Positions 45,059 to 53,893 of a DNA stretch of 64,000 nucleotides are shown here, one piece after another. The notes under the pieces were generated by a model, which had not been told where the DNA came from, made no database searches, and saw only the letters and a list, made by a program, of their open reading frames with translations. The DNA comes from Curtobacterium sp. 9128 (GTDB lineage Bacteria; Actinomycetota; Actinomycetes; Actinomycetales; Microbacteriaceae), in assembly GCF_900086645.1 (NCBI RefSeq), contig NZ_LT576451.1:682001-746000 (forward strand). The letters are read 5' to 3'. The translations under genes and the position numbers were made by a program. Within the stretch, counting starts at the first letter, position 1. Each line of letters starts with the position of its first letter.

Positions 45059-46120
45059 ATGACGATCGCAACGGCAGCACCGAGCACCACCTCGCGCCGG
45101 ACGAAGAAGGCAACCGCGAAGACCGAGTCGGCCAAGGTCGAGAGCACCACGCTCGACACCGCCGCGGCAGAGGTCGAGGCGGACGAGCAGCTCGCTGGCG
45201 TCCGCGGCGCATCGGTCGACCAGGTCGGCGACTACCTCCGCCACATCGGGCGTCTCGCGCTCCTCACGGCCGAGGAAGAAGCACAGATCGCCCGCCGGAT
45301 CGAGGTCGGTCTGTTCGCGGGCGAGAAGCTCGCCACGGAGCAGGGACTCGCGAAGTCCCTGCAGCGTGAGCTCAAGTGGCTGGTCCGGGACGGTGAGCGC
45401 GCCAAGGAGCGCATGATCACCTCGAACCTCCGACTCGTCGTGAGCATCGCGAAGCGCTACTCGCAGCGTGGCCTGCCCTTCATGGACGTGATCCAGGAAG
45501 GCAACCTCGGCCTCGTCCGCGCAGTCGAGAAGTTCGACTTCACGCAGGGCTACAAGTTCTCCACATACGCCACCTGGTGGATCCGTCAGGCGATCTCGCG
45601 TGGCCTCGCCGACAAGGCCCGCACGATCCGCATCCCGGTGCACACCGTCGAGCTGATCAACAAGATCTCGCGCACCGAGCGTGACCTCACCGTCGACCTC
45701 GGCCGCGCGCCGATGCCGGAAGAGGTCGCAGCCGAGCTGAGCATGTCCGTCGAGGAACTCGTGGACCTCAAGGGCCGCTCGCACGAGCCGGTCTCGATCC
45801 ACACCGTCGTCGGCGACTCCGACGACAGTGAACTCGGCGACTTCATCGAGGACGAGGACGCTGCGTCCCCGAACGAGCTCACCGAGACGACGCTCCTGCA
45901 CCGCGACATCCGCTCGATCGTCGCGGAGCTGCCGAGCGACGAGGCGAACGTGATCCGCATGCGCTACGGCCTCGACGACGACAAGCCGATGACGCTCGAC
46001 GAGATCTCGAAGATCGTGCACACGACGCGCCAGGCGGTCAGCCGCGTGGAGTCGCGAGCCAAGCTGCGCCTGTTCGCCAAGGCGGTCTCGCAGGACATGC
46101 AGCTCTACCTGACCGAGTAG
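45059..46120 (+). CDS. Sigma-70 family RNA polymerase sigma factor (group 1/2, SigB-like)
   Basis: This 353-aa protein has region 1.2 (SVDQVGDYLRHIGRLALL), region 2 (DVIQEGNLGLVRAVEKFDF and STYATWWIRQAI), region 3 and region 4. A short Ala/Thr/Lys-rich N-terminus replaces the long acidic domain of housekeeping SigA. The -35 recognition helix reads TTRQAVSRVESRAKLRLF, where principal factors have TRERIRQIE. E and two other base-contact positions are therefore changed and the promoter -35 preference may differ. ATG 45059 gives the usual start. Principal or stress sigma cannot be settled here. Confidence 0.85.
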   Translation: MTIATAAPSTTSRRTKKATAKTESAKVESTTLDTAAAEVEADEQLAGVRGASVDQVGDYLRHIGRLALLTAEEEAQIARRIEVGLFAGEKLATEQGLAKSLQRELKWLVRDGERAKERMITSNLRLVVSIAKRYSQRGLPFMDVIQEGNLGLVRAVEKFDFTQGYKFSTYATWWIRQAISRGLADKARTIRIPVHTVELINKISRTERDLTVDLGRAPMPEEVAAELSMSVEELVDLKGRSHEPVSIHTVVGDSDDSELGDFIEDEDAASPNELTETTLLHRDIRSIVAELPSDEANVIRMRYGLDDDKPMTLDEISKIVHTTRQAVSRVESRAKLRLFAKAVSQDMQLYLTE

Positions 46121-46210
46121 GTCAGCAGCACTTCGGCCGACGCCCGCAACGGCGTCGGCTCGGGGAACCGGGTCGTTCTGTGGGAAGGCGATCCGGTGGG
46201 GTGATGGGAC

Positions 46211-46239
46211 GGCCCGTTCGAGCACTGCTCGGACGGGCC
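46211..46239. terminator. Bidirectional hairpin between sigma gene and nadK
   Basis: GGCCCGTTCGAGC (46211-46223) and GCTCGGACGGGCC (46227-46239) pair over 13 bp with one G-T and a 3-nt loop. It lies between convergent genes. Confidence 0.7.
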
Positions 46240-46261
46240 ACACTCATGTCGGCGGGTGTGC

Positions 46262-47194
46262 TCAGTCCTCGGCCTCGCGACGCAGCTTCTGCCGGAGGTC
46301 GCTCGGGATGAGCTCGACGAGCTGGTCGGGGCGGACGGGCAGGTCGAGCAGGCTGAGCTTCAGGCGCCCGGTGCGCCCGTGTCGCTCGGCGTCGAGCCGG
46401 ACGACGCTCCCGGCGTCCTTCCGGAGGCGCATGTCGATCTGCGCCCCGGTGGCGACCTCGCCGACGACGAGCCCGTCGACCTCGAGCGCCGCGCTCCTGG
46501 TGCCCTCTGCGATCTCGAACCGGTAGCGCTCCCGCGCGGCGAGGACCACCGCGCGGTCGATGCCCGCCATGGGGGCGACCGGGGTCACGACGGAGCCGGA
46601 GAGCGCGGGGGAGAGGACGGGTCCGCCGGCCGCGTAGTTGTAGGCGGTGGACCCGGCCGGCGTCGCTGCCACGATGGCGTCCGCTCGGTAGTACCCGTAC
46701 CCGAGCCCGCCGACACTGAGGTCCGCGGACACCTGCCCGGCTCCAGGACGCCGCACGATGGTGAGGTCGTTGAACGCCAGGTACTCGGTCCGTGCGCCGC
46801 TCCAGGACAACCGGGCCTCGAGCGCGTGGTGCGGCTCCAGCTGGTAGTCGCCGTTCGACAGCCGTTCGAGCGCCGCTTCGAGCTCCGGCGGCTCGATCTC
46901 CACGAGGAACCCGACGTTGCCGTAGTTCACGCCGAGCACCGGCACCGGGCGCTTCGCGACGAGCCGCATGGCGCCGAGCATCGTGCCGTCCCCGCCCAGT
47001 GCAACCACGAGGTCCACCGTGGCGGTGAAGTCGTCGTCCTCCACCACGTCGATCGTGCCGCCGATGCGGGCTGCGTCGATGCGCCGCGCGACGAGGCGGC
47101 CGGCACCGGAGGAGTTCCAGCGCTGCAGGGTCGTGACGGACTCCTGCACGTTCTTGGTCGGGTGGACGACGAGGCCGACGACGGGCTGCTCCAT
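46262..47194 (-). CDS. nadK: NAD kinase
   Basis: This 310-aa enzyme phosphorylates NAD to NADP. GGDGT at residues 67-71 is followed by NYGNVGFL, FNDLTIVRRPG and the TPAGSTAYNYAAGGP region of the diacylglycerol-kinase-like fold. A C-terminal Arg-rich tail is present. TACGAT (47207-47202) lies 7 nt before the ATG. Confidence 0.93.
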   Translation of the reverse strand: MEQPVVGLVVHPTKNVQESVTTLQRWNSSGAGRLVARRIDAARIGGTIDVVEDDDFTATVDLVVALGGDGTMLGAMRLVAKRPVPVLGVNYGNVGFLVEIEPPELEAALERLSNGDYQLEPHHALEARLSWSGARTEYLAFNDLTIVRRPGAGQVSADLSVGGLGYGYYRADAIVAATPAGSTAYNYAAGGPVLSPALSGSVVTPVAPMAGIDRAVVLAARERYRFEIAEGTRSAALEVDGLVVGEVATGAQIDMRLRKDAGSVVRLDAERHGRTGRLKLSLLDLPVRPDQLVELIPSDLRQKLRREAED

Positions 47195-47265
47195 GTGCCG
47201 GATCGTACCGGGCGGACCTGATTCGAGCCCTTCTCAAGACGTCCCCAATGAGATATTCTGCATAC

Positions 47266-47745
47266 ATGCAGACCGCCGCGCTCTCCGTCGCCGTCACCGA
47301 CCTCCGTCACGGTCGCGAGATCGTCCTGCTCGCCGAGCACGAGTCCCGCCAGTCCGGCTTCGGCTTCGTCGACGCCGAGCACCTGCTCGTCGCCTCGGTC
47401 GTGCTCTGCTCGGGCATGCCGCGGTTCAGCGACGTCCTCCGGCGTCACGGCGTCACGGCCGATGTCCTCCGCGACGCCATCCGTGTGTTCGTCGGCGCCG
47501 GGACCGAGCCGTACCCGTCCGAGGCCGACCGCATCACGTGCACCCCGGCCGGAGCGCGGCTCCTGGCGCATGCATCGCAGATCGCCGGCCCCCACGAGCG
47601 CGTCCGTCCGCATCACGTGCTGCTCGCCGTGCTGGACGGCATGGACGACCCGTTCATGGGTGCTGCACACGACGTCCTCGACCAGGTCGGCGTCGACCCC
47701 CGTCGCTTCCGGCGTGCCCTCCGCCGCGCCGCCCGCCGCAGCTGA
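47266..47745 (+). CDS. Stand-alone Clp N-terminal domain protein
   Basis: This 159-aa protein has two degenerate Clp N-repeats (VLLAEHESRQSGFGFVDAEH and LLAHASQIAGPHERVRPHH, with VLLAVLDGMDD) but no ATPase. TATTCT (47254-47259) ends 6 nt before the ATG. It lies 165 nt upstream of clpC on the same strand, suggesting an adaptor or ClpC-N-domain decoy. The MarP/ClpS-like role is only inference. Confidence 0.75.
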   Translation: MQTAALSVAVTDLRHGREIVLLAEHESRQSGFGFVDAEHLLVASVVLCSGMPRFSDVLRRHGVTADVLRDAIRVFVGAGTEPYPSEADRITCTPAGARLLAHASQIAGPHERVRPHHVLLAVLDGMDDPFMGAAHDVLDQVGVDPRRFRRALRRAARRS

Positions 47746-47910
47746 CGACGTGGGCCCAGCCGCTGGGCGCACCCAGGACAGCAAGGTCACGCCCACGGCG
47801 AACAGGGGCAGACCAGCCCCGATGTGCTCGTTACTCTCGAAGTACTTGGCCGGACTCACACGAGACCGGCACAGCTGTCGGCTCCGATCGCAGGGGCCAA
47901 GGGAGAGCAC

Positions 47911-50433
47911 ATGTTCGAGAGATTCACCGACCGAGCCCGTCGTGTTGTCGTCCTCGCTCAAGAAGAAGCGAAGATGCTCAACCACAACTACATCGGCACC
48001 GAGCACATCCTCCTCGGCCTCATCCACGAGGGTGAGGGCGTCGCCGCCAAGGCGCTGGAGTCGCTCGGCATCTCGCTCGATGCCGTCCGCGAGCAGGTCC
48101 AGGACATCATCGGGCAGGGCCAGCAGCAGCCGACCGGGCACATCCCGTTCACGCCGCGCGCCAAGAAGGTGCTCGAGCTGTCCCTGCGCGAGGCGCTGCA
48201 GCTCGGTCACAACTACATCGGCACCGAGCACATCCTCCTCGGCCTCATCCGTGAGGGCGAGGGTGTCGCAGCCCAGGTGCTCGTCAAGCTCGGGGCCGAC
48301 CTCAACCGCGTCCGCCAGCAGGTCATCCAGCTCCTGTCCGGCTACCAGGGCAAGGAAGCGGTCGCCGTCGGCGGCGAGCAGCAGCAGAACGCCCAGCAGG
48401 GTTCGCAGGTCCTCGACCAGTTCGGTCGGAACCTCACCCAGGCCGCGCGCGACGGCAAGCTCGACCCGGTCATCGGGCGCGAGAAGGAGATGGAGCGGGT
48501 CATGCAGATCCTCTCCCGCCGCTCCAAGAACAACCCCGTCCTGATCGGTGAGCCCGGCGTCGGCAAGACCGCCGTCGTCGAGGGCCTCGCCCAGGCGATC
48601 GTCAAGGGCGACGTGCCCGAGACGCTCAAGGACAAGCAGCTCTACTCGCTCGACCTCGGCTCGCTCATCGCCGGGTCCCGCTACCGCGGTGACTTCGAGG
48701 AGCGCCTCAAGAAGGTCACGAAGGAGATCCGCACCCGCGGCGACATCATCGTCTTCATCGACGAGATCCACACCCTCGTGGGAGCCGGTGCAGCCGAGGG
48801 CGCGATCGACGCGGCCTCGATCCTCAAGCCGCTCCTCGCCCGTGGTGAGCTCCAGACCATCGGTGCCACCACGCTCGACGAGTACCGCAAGCACTTCGAG
48901 AAGGACGCCGCACTCGAGCGTCGCTTCCAGCCGGTGCAGGTCAACGAACCGTCGCTCCCGCACGCGATCAACATCCTCAAGGGCCTCCGCGACAAGTACG
49001 AGGCGTTCCACAAGGTGTCCATCACCGACGGCGCCATCGTCGCCGCGGCGAACCTCGCGGACCGCTACGTGCAGGACCGCTTCCTGCCCGACAAGGCCAT
49101 CGACCTGATCGACGAGGCCGGCGCTCGCCTGCGTCTGTCGATCCTGTCGGCGCCGCCGGAGCTCCGCGAGTTCGACGAGAAGATCTCGACGGTCCGCGGG
49201 TCGAAGGAAGCCGCCATCGAGGAGCAGGACTTCGAGAAGGCAGCGAGCCTGCGCGACGAGGAGAAGAAGCTCCTCGGCGAGCGGCTCCGTCTCGAGAAGC
49301 AGTGGCGTGCCGGTGACGTCGCCGCGTCTGGCACCGTCGACGAGGGCATCATCGCCGAGGTCCTGGCGCAGGCCACCGGCATCCCGGTGTTCAAGCTCAC
49401 CGAAGAGGAGACCTCGCGTCTCGTCTTCATGGAGAAGGCCCTGCACCAGCGCGTCATCGGTCAGGAAGAGGCCATCTCGGCCCTGTCCAAGACGATCCGC
49501 CGCACCCGCGCCGGTCTCAAGGACCCGAACCGCCCCTCCGGCTCGTTCATCTTCGCCGGCCCCACCGGTGTCGGGAAGACCGAGCTCGCCAAGGCGCTCG
49601 CGGAGTTCCTGTTCGACGACGAGGGCGCACTGATCTCCCTCGACATGTCGGAGTTCGGCGAGAAGCACACCGTCTCGCGCCTGTTCGGTGCCCCTCCCGG
49701 GTTCGTCGGGTTCGAAGAGGGCGGCCAGCTCACCGAGAAGGTGCGCCGCAAGCCGTTCTCCGTGGTCCTCTTCGACGAGATCGAGAAGGCCCACCCGGAC
49801 ATCTTCAACTCGCTGCTGCAGGTCCTCGAAGAGGGTCGACTGACCGATGGTCAGGGCCGCGTGGTCGACTTCAAGAACACCGTCATCATCATGACCACGA
49901 ACCTCGGTTCGCAGGGCATCGCCGGTGGCCCGGTGGGCTTCCAGGTCGAGGGTGACTCGGGCGTCGGCTACGACCGCATGCGCTCGAAGGTGAACGAGGA
50001 GCTCAAGAAGCACTTCAAGCCCGAGTTCCTCAACCGCGTCGACGACACGATCGTGTTCCCGCAGCTCTCGCAGTCCGAGCTGCTGCAGATCGTGGACCTG
50101 TTCGTGAAGCGTCTGTCCGACCGCATGCTCGACCGCGACATGACCGTCGAGCTGACGCTGCCGGCGAAGGAGCAGCTCATCAAGGTCGGGTTCGACCCCG
50201 CCCTCGGTGCCCGCCCGCTCCGTCGTGCCATGCAGCACGAGGTCGAGGACCAGCTGTCCGAGCACATCCTGCAGGGTGAGCTCACCGCTGGCGACCACGT
50301 CAAGGTCGACTTCATCGACGGCAAGTTCGAGTTCGAGACCGGGCGTCAGCCGGGCCGCGAAGAGGTCCTCGCCGGCGCAACCGCCGTGGAGTCCGGAACG
50401 GAAGCCGCTCCGCAGGGCGAGATCGAGTCCTAG
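47911..50433 (+). CDS. clpC: ATP-dependent Clp protease ATPase subunit ClpC
   Basis: This 840-aa Hsp100 unfoldase feeds ClpP. Two N-repeats (residues about 2-150, each with [13 protein letters not shown]) precede AAA1 (Walker A GEPGVGKT, 213-220), a UVR-like middle segment ([18 protein letters not shown]) and AAA2 (GPTGVGKT, 550-557). The GPVGF loop contacts ClpP. ATG 47911 has GGGAGAG upstream. A perfect 25-bp inverted repeat follows the stop. Confidence 0.97.
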   Translation: MFERFTDRARRVVVLAQEEAKMLNHNYIGTEHILLGLIHEGEGVAAKALESLGISLDAVREQVQDIIGQGQQQPTGHIPFTPRAKKVLELSLREALQLGHNYIGTEHILLGLIREGEGVAAQVLVKLGADLNRVRQQVIQLLSGYQGKEAVAVGGEQQQNAQQGSQVLDQFGRNLTQAARDGKLDPVIGREKEMERVMQILSRRSKNNPVLIGEPGVGKTAVVEGLAQAIVKGDVPETLKDKQLYSLDLGSLIAGSRYRGDFEERLKKVTKEIRTRGDIIVFIDEIHTLVGAGAAEGAIDAASILKPLLARGELQTIGATTLDEYRKHFEKDAALERRFQPVQVNEPSLPHAINILKGLRDKYEAFHKVSITDGAIVAAANLADRYVQDRFLPDKAIDLIDEAGARLRLSILSAPPELREFDEKISTVRGSKEAAIEEQDFEKAASLRDEEKKLLGERLRLEKQWRAGDVAASGTVDEGIIAEVLAQATGIPVFKLTEEETSRLVFMEKALHQRVIGQEEAISALSKTIRRTRAGLKDPNRPSGSFIFAGPTGVGKTELAKALAEFLFDDEGALISLDMSEFGEKHTVSRLFGAPPGFVGFEEGGQLTEKVRRKPFSVVLFDEIEKAHPDIFNSLLQVLEEGRLTDGQGRVVDFKNTVIIMTTNLGSQGIAGGPVGFQVEGDSGVGYDRMRSKVNEELKKHFKPEFLNRVDDTIVFPQLSQSELLQIVDLFVKRLSDRMLDRDMTVELTLPAKEQLIKVGFDPALGARPLRRAMQHEVEDQLSEHILQGELTAGDHVKVDFIDGKFEFETGRQPGREEVLAGATAVESGTEAAPQGEIES

Positions 50434-50444
50434 GGCCCAGCCAC

Positions 50445-50494
50445 AGACAGACGGGAGGCCCGGTGCCAGCTGGCACCGGGCCTCCCGTCTGTCT
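50445..50494. terminator. Strong bidirectional hairpin after clpC
   Basis: Perfectly palindromic 25-nt arms (50445-50469 with 50470-50494), centred on CCAGCTGG. TTC follows on the plus strand. It separates convergent clpC and the SRPBCC gene. Confidence 0.85.
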
Positions 50495-50505
50495 TCGGCC
50501 GGGTC

Positions 50506-50958
50506 TCAGGCCTGGACGTCACCACGCCAGCCGGCGTCCGTGGGAGCCGACTCGACGTGTTCCTTGTAGTTCTGCAGGTCCTTCTTGATGGCGTGGCCAC
50601 CGATGCCGACGGCGGAGCCGAGCTTCTCCAGGAAGCCGGAGGGCTGCCAGTCGATCTGCGCGGTCACGCGCGTCTCGGTGTCGGACAGCTTGTGGAACGT
50701 GACGACGCCGGCGTGGTCGGTCTCGCCGTCCTTGACCGCCCAGGCGACCCGCTCGTCGGGGTGCTGCTCGGTGATCTTCGCGCGGAACTCGCGCTCCTGG
50801 CCCGCGACCTTCACGGTCCAGTCGGTGGTGGTGTCGTCGACCTGGACGATCTTCTCCACCTCGCTGAGGAACTCGGGGAACTCCTCGAAGCGGGTCCACT
50901 GCCCGTAGGCAGCGCTGACGGGGACGTTGACGTCGATGGTCTCGATGATCTGGGGCAT
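50506..50958 (-). CDS. SRPBCC family (polyketide-cyclase/START-like) protein
   Basis: This 150-aa helix-grip protein begins IIETIDVNVPVSAAYGQWTRF and contains FPEFLSEVEKIVQVDD, typical of the coenzyme-Q-binding/cyclase branch. It probably binds a hydrophobic ligand. A C-terminal AIKKDLQNYKEHVE helix is present. Convergent with clpC. No partner is evident. Confidence 0.85.
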   Translation of the reverse strand: MPQIIETIDVNVPVSAAYGQWTRFEEFPEFLSEVEKIVQVDDTTTDWTVKVAGQEREFRAKITEQHPDERVAWAVKDGETDHAGVVTFHKLSDTETRVTAQIDWQPSGFLEKLGSAVGIGGHAIKKDLQNYKEHVESAPTDAGWRGDVQA

Positions 50959-51032
50959 GTCCTGGACGGTAGGCGGCGGCGCATGTGCACGGCCCAGGGA
51001 GCCCGTACCCCGTGAGCACTATGGTTGGGGAG

Positions 51033-51575
51033 ATGACTGAGCACGGGAAGCACGCGTTCCACGAGCGGGACGACCACGGCATCCTCGTGCGACCGGCACT
51101 GGCGTCGGACGTGCCGCACATCCAGCGCCTCATCGCCCCGTACGTCGACCGGCGCATCCTGCTCGGCAAGGAGAACGTCGCGCTCTACGGTTCGATCCAG
51201 CAGTTCCGGATCGCCGAGGGTCCCGACGGTGTGCCGATCGGCTGCGGAGCGCTCGCGGTGTTCTGGGACGACATCGCCGAGGTGCGCACGCTCGCCCTCG
51301 ACGCGGACTGGATCCACAAGCGCGTCGGGCACCGGATGCTCGAAGCGCTCGAGCACGACGCCCGTGAGCTGGGTGTCGCGCGGATCTTCTGCCTGACGTT
51401 CGAGGTCGACTTCTTCACGAAGCACGGGTACCTCGAGATCGGCGAGAGCGTCGTGTCGCCGGACGTCTACGCGGAGCTCGTCCGGTCGTCGGACGAAGGC
51501 GTGGCGGAGTTCCTCGACCTCGCCAGGGTCAAGCCGAACACCCTCGGCAACACCCGCATGCTGAAGATCCTCTGA
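51033..51575 (+). CDS. argA: Amino-acid N-acetyltransferase (short NAGS type)
   Basis: This 180-aa GNAT enzyme has VRPALASDVPHIQRLIAPYV, the acetyl-CoA region RVGHRMLEALEHDARELGV and FEVDFFTKHGYLEIGE. These features match short actinobacterial N-acetylglutamate synthases, which feed arginine synthesis. The GGGGAG before the ATG and a -10-like TATGGT (51020-51025) support the start. The glutamate substrate is family knowledge, not proven here. Confidence 0.82.
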   Translation: MTEHGKHAFHERDDHGILVRPALASDVPHIQRLIAPYVDRRILLGKENVALYGSIQQFRIAEGPDGVPIGCGALAVFWDDIAEVRTLALDADWIHKRVGHRMLEALEHDARELGVARIFCLTFEVDFFTKHGYLEIGESVVSPDVYAELVRSSDEGVAEFLDLARVKPNTLGNTRMLKIL

Positions 51576-51639
51576 CGCTTTCGGGTCCTCCTCGGCGGGG
51601 TTCCGTCGCGCCGTGCCGGGCGTTGTCTACCCTGTGCGC

Positions 51640-52311
51640 ATGTCCTCGTTCCGTCACCCCGTCGGCCCGCAGAAGCCGGGCGTCTACTGGCGCCGCCGTG
51701 CGACCGTGGCCGGAGTGATCCTGCTCATCGTGGTCGTCATCGTGCTCATCGTCGTGGGGCGCGGGAACGGGGCGTCGTCCGCCGCTGCCCCGTCGGCGTC
51801 GCCGTCTTCGTCTCCTGCCGCATCGTCGTCGTCGTCTTCCTCGTCTGCCGGTGCGTCGTCGCCGTCAGCGTCCGCGTCCGCTTCGGCGCCTGCTTCCGCC
51901 GCCGACGGGTCGACGTGCTCGAAGGACCAGATCACGCTCAAGCCCGTCCTCGACAAGAGCGCGTACGGGCCCACCGAGGACCCCAAGATCGCGATGTCGA
52001 TCGAGAACACCGGTTCGAACTCCTGCCACATGGACCTCGGGTCGTCGCAACAGGTCCTGACGATCAGCTCCGGCGAGGAGCAGTACTGGTCGTCGAAGGA
52101 CTGCCAGACCGGCGGGACGAACCAGGACGTCACGATCAAGGCCGGGCAGACCCTGACCACGCCGGCGATCGCGTGGGACCGGACCCGGTCGTCGACCTCG
52201 ACGTGTGATGCCTCTCGCCCGTCCGTGACCGGTGGGGGAGCGAGCTACCACCTGCAGGTCGCGGTGGGGAACATCACGGCGAAGGACTCGGCGCAGTTCA
52301 TCCTGAACTGA
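51640..52311 (+). CDS. Membrane-anchored protein with Ser-rich linker (DUF4232-like)
   Basis: This 223-aa protein has a basic N-terminus, one transmembrane helix (about 23-43) and a Ser/Ala-rich low-complexity linker to about residue 90. An extracytoplasmic domain with four Cys (TCSKDQITLKP, NSCHMDLGSS, KDCQTGG and STCDAS) follows, likely forming disulphides. TACCCT (51628-51633) ends 6 nt before the ATG. Beta-rich, resembling DUF4232-type domains; function unknown. Confidence 0.68.
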   Translation: MSSFRHPVGPQKPGVYWRRRATVAGVILLIVVVIVLIVVGRGNGASSAAAPSASPSSSPAASSSSSSSSAGASSPSASASASAPASAADGSTCSKDQITLKPVLDKSAYGPTEDPKIAMSIENTGSNSCHMDLGSSQQVLTISSGEEQYWSSKDCQTGGTNQDVTIKAGQTLTTPAIAWDRTRSSTSTCDASRPSVTGGGASYHLQVAVGNITAKDSAQFILN

Positions 52312-52329
52312 GGCGGGCCGGCCCGGGCG

Positions 52330-52758
52330 TCAACCGAACTTCGGGGTCGTCGCCTTGCAGCGCACGATCTGACCGACGCCGCCGTGCTCCTCGGCGATGA
52401 CCTTCTTGCCGTCGAGCAGGATGCGGCAGCTCGCCGTCCGGTCGGCCGGGGGAGTGGCCCGCACGGATGCATCGTCCTCAGCGAGCACGATCGAGTCGTG
52501 CGTCCAACTGGTGTTGTCGCCCTCGGTCGCCTTGGTCGACGTCGACCCGGCGGTGTGGGTCTCGGGGGCATCGCCACGGCTCTCGGCGCCCACGTAGCTG
52601 ACGTCGTGGAGCGGGGTCGCGTCCGGAGAGTCGACGGTGACCTCGTACGTGACGGACCATGCGTCGCCGACCTGCTGCTGGATCTGCGCACACCCCGTCA
52701 TGGCGATCGCGACGAGGGCGGCGGCGGAGATGGCTGCTGTTGTCCGGGTTTTCGTCAT
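52330..52758 (-). CDS. Secreted lipoprotein (142 aa), unknown function
   Basis: The signal peptide carries a lipobox AMTGC (Cys23). A Thr/Asp/Glu-rich beta-type domain follows with DAWSVTYEVTVDSP and two Cys near the C-terminus (ASCRILLDG and IVRCKATT). No family is recognised. It is convergent with the anchored protein gene. Confidence 0.65.
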   Translation of the reverse strand: MTKTRTTAAISAAALVAIAMTGCAQIQQQVGDAWSVTYEVTVDSPDATPLHDVSYVGAESRGDAPETHTAGSTSTKATEGDNTSWTHDSIVLAEDDASVRATPPADRTASCRILLDGKKVIAEEHGGVGQIVRCKATTPKFG

Positions 52759-52874
52759 ACAAACACAATCGCGGCCGGCCGATCGAACTTCGTCATGACG
52801 AAGGCTCGATCGAGTCCGACCGCGGTCGTGTTCGGGGTCAGCCGACCGGATGACGGTCAGCGTTCCCCTGGGGT

Positions 52875-53081
52875 TCAGCCGATGACGGTGATGTTCTCCG
52901 CCTGCGGGCCCTTGCGGCCCTCAGTGATCTCGAACTCCACCTTCTGGTTCTCTTCGAGACCGCGGTAGCCGCTGCCCGAGATCGCCGAGAAGTGCGCGAA
53001 GACGTCCGCGCTGTTGTCGTCCGGGGCGATGAACCCGAAGCCCTTTTCGTTGTTAAACCACTTGACGGTTCCAGTTGCCAT
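52875..53081 (-). CDS. cspA: Cold shock protein
   Basis: This 68-aa CspA-type single-stranded RNA/DNA-binding protein has RNP1 KGFGFI and RNP2 VFAHF. AAGGAA lies about 10 nt before the ATG. A long leader with a hairpin upstream (53138-53158) may contribute to post-transcriptional control. Confidence 0.96.
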   Translation of the reverse strand: MATGTVKWFNNEKGFGFIAPDDNSADVFAHFSAISGSGYRGLEENQKVEFEITEGRKGPQAENITVIG

Positions 53082-53137
53082 GATGGCGTTTCCTTAACTG
53101 TTCTTGCTTTCCATCGCGGTATGACACGCAGACGGAG

Positions 53138-53158
53138 CCTCGTCGTATGTCGACGAGG
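53138..53158 (-). promoter_or_regulatory. Hairpin in the cspA leader
   Basis: CCTCGTCG (53138-53145) pairs with CGACGAGG (53151-53158), a perfect 8-bp stem with a 5-nt loop, 57-77 nt before the cspA ATG. It could be an operator or an RNA leader hairpin. Confidence 0.4.
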
Positions 53159-53348
53159 ATGATGCGCCACGCGGGCAGGTGCCGGCGGGACGGGTTCGGG
53201 GTCAGGCCTGAGCCAGTGACCCTGTGCAGTCCGGTCGGGGGAGTGTCACCACCCCGCCCGGACGTTGGGCGCCGCAGAAGCGGTTCCCTCAACCTACAGG
53301 GTCTTTGGCCCCACGACCAGACAGTTCGCCTCCTTGGGGCGAAATCTG

Positions 53349-53747
53349 ATGAACTTGATGGTGATGGCAGACAAGGAACAGCGCTTCCGGAGCGAACAGC
53401 TCGAGGAAGCCCTCGCGAAGCAGGACGTGGCGGCGGTGGCGTTCGCGCTGCGGAACGACATCGTGATCGTGCCCCGGCTCGTCACGGGCAAGAAGGACAT
53501 GCAGGTCCGCGTCTTCGGGCGTGAGGGGTCGGAGAAGCGCATCCTGCTGCTGTTCTCGTCGGCTGACGCGTACACGGCGATGGTGCCGGACGAGAAGATC
53601 CGGCAGGTCATGGTCTACGACGCAGCTCGTCTGGAGGAGTTCCTCGCCGCGCACCTCGACTCGCTCGAGGGCGTCTTCTTCGACATCGCCGGCCCGAACA
53701 CGATGCAGGCGGACCCCGCTGATCTGTTGGATGCCCTTCGCGCCTGA
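53349..53747 (+). CDS. SseB-like conserved hypothetical protein
   Basis: This 132-aa protein from ATG 53349 (MNLMVMADKEQRF) has RNDIVIVPRLV, RILLLFSSADAYTAM and VFFDIAGPNTMQ, with the alpha/beta pattern of SseB-type proteins. The longer frame from 53265 lacks a start signal. Function is unknown. Confidence 0.6.
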   Translation: MNLMVMADKEQRFRSEQLEEALAKQDVAAVAFALRNDIVIVPRLVTGKKDMQVRVFGREGSEKRILLLFSSADAYTAMVPDEKIRQVMVYDAARLEEFLAAHLDSLEGVFFDIAGPNTMQADPADLLDALRA

Positions 53748-53893
53748 CCGTCCTCATCTCGGAGGGAGTGCGCTCAGCGGACAGCCCCGCGTGGCCGGGT
53801 GCTGAAGACGCGTTGCGCCCACGCCACACGGGAGGCTCGGCTCACCCCGGGTGCGCTGGTCCGGTCAGCGCGGTGACGCTTCAAGGCCGTGAT

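Noticed and set aside
46927..50298. 1123-codon minus-strand open frame
   Set aside because: Antisense to clpC with low-complexity acidic and Leu-rich translation, no domains.
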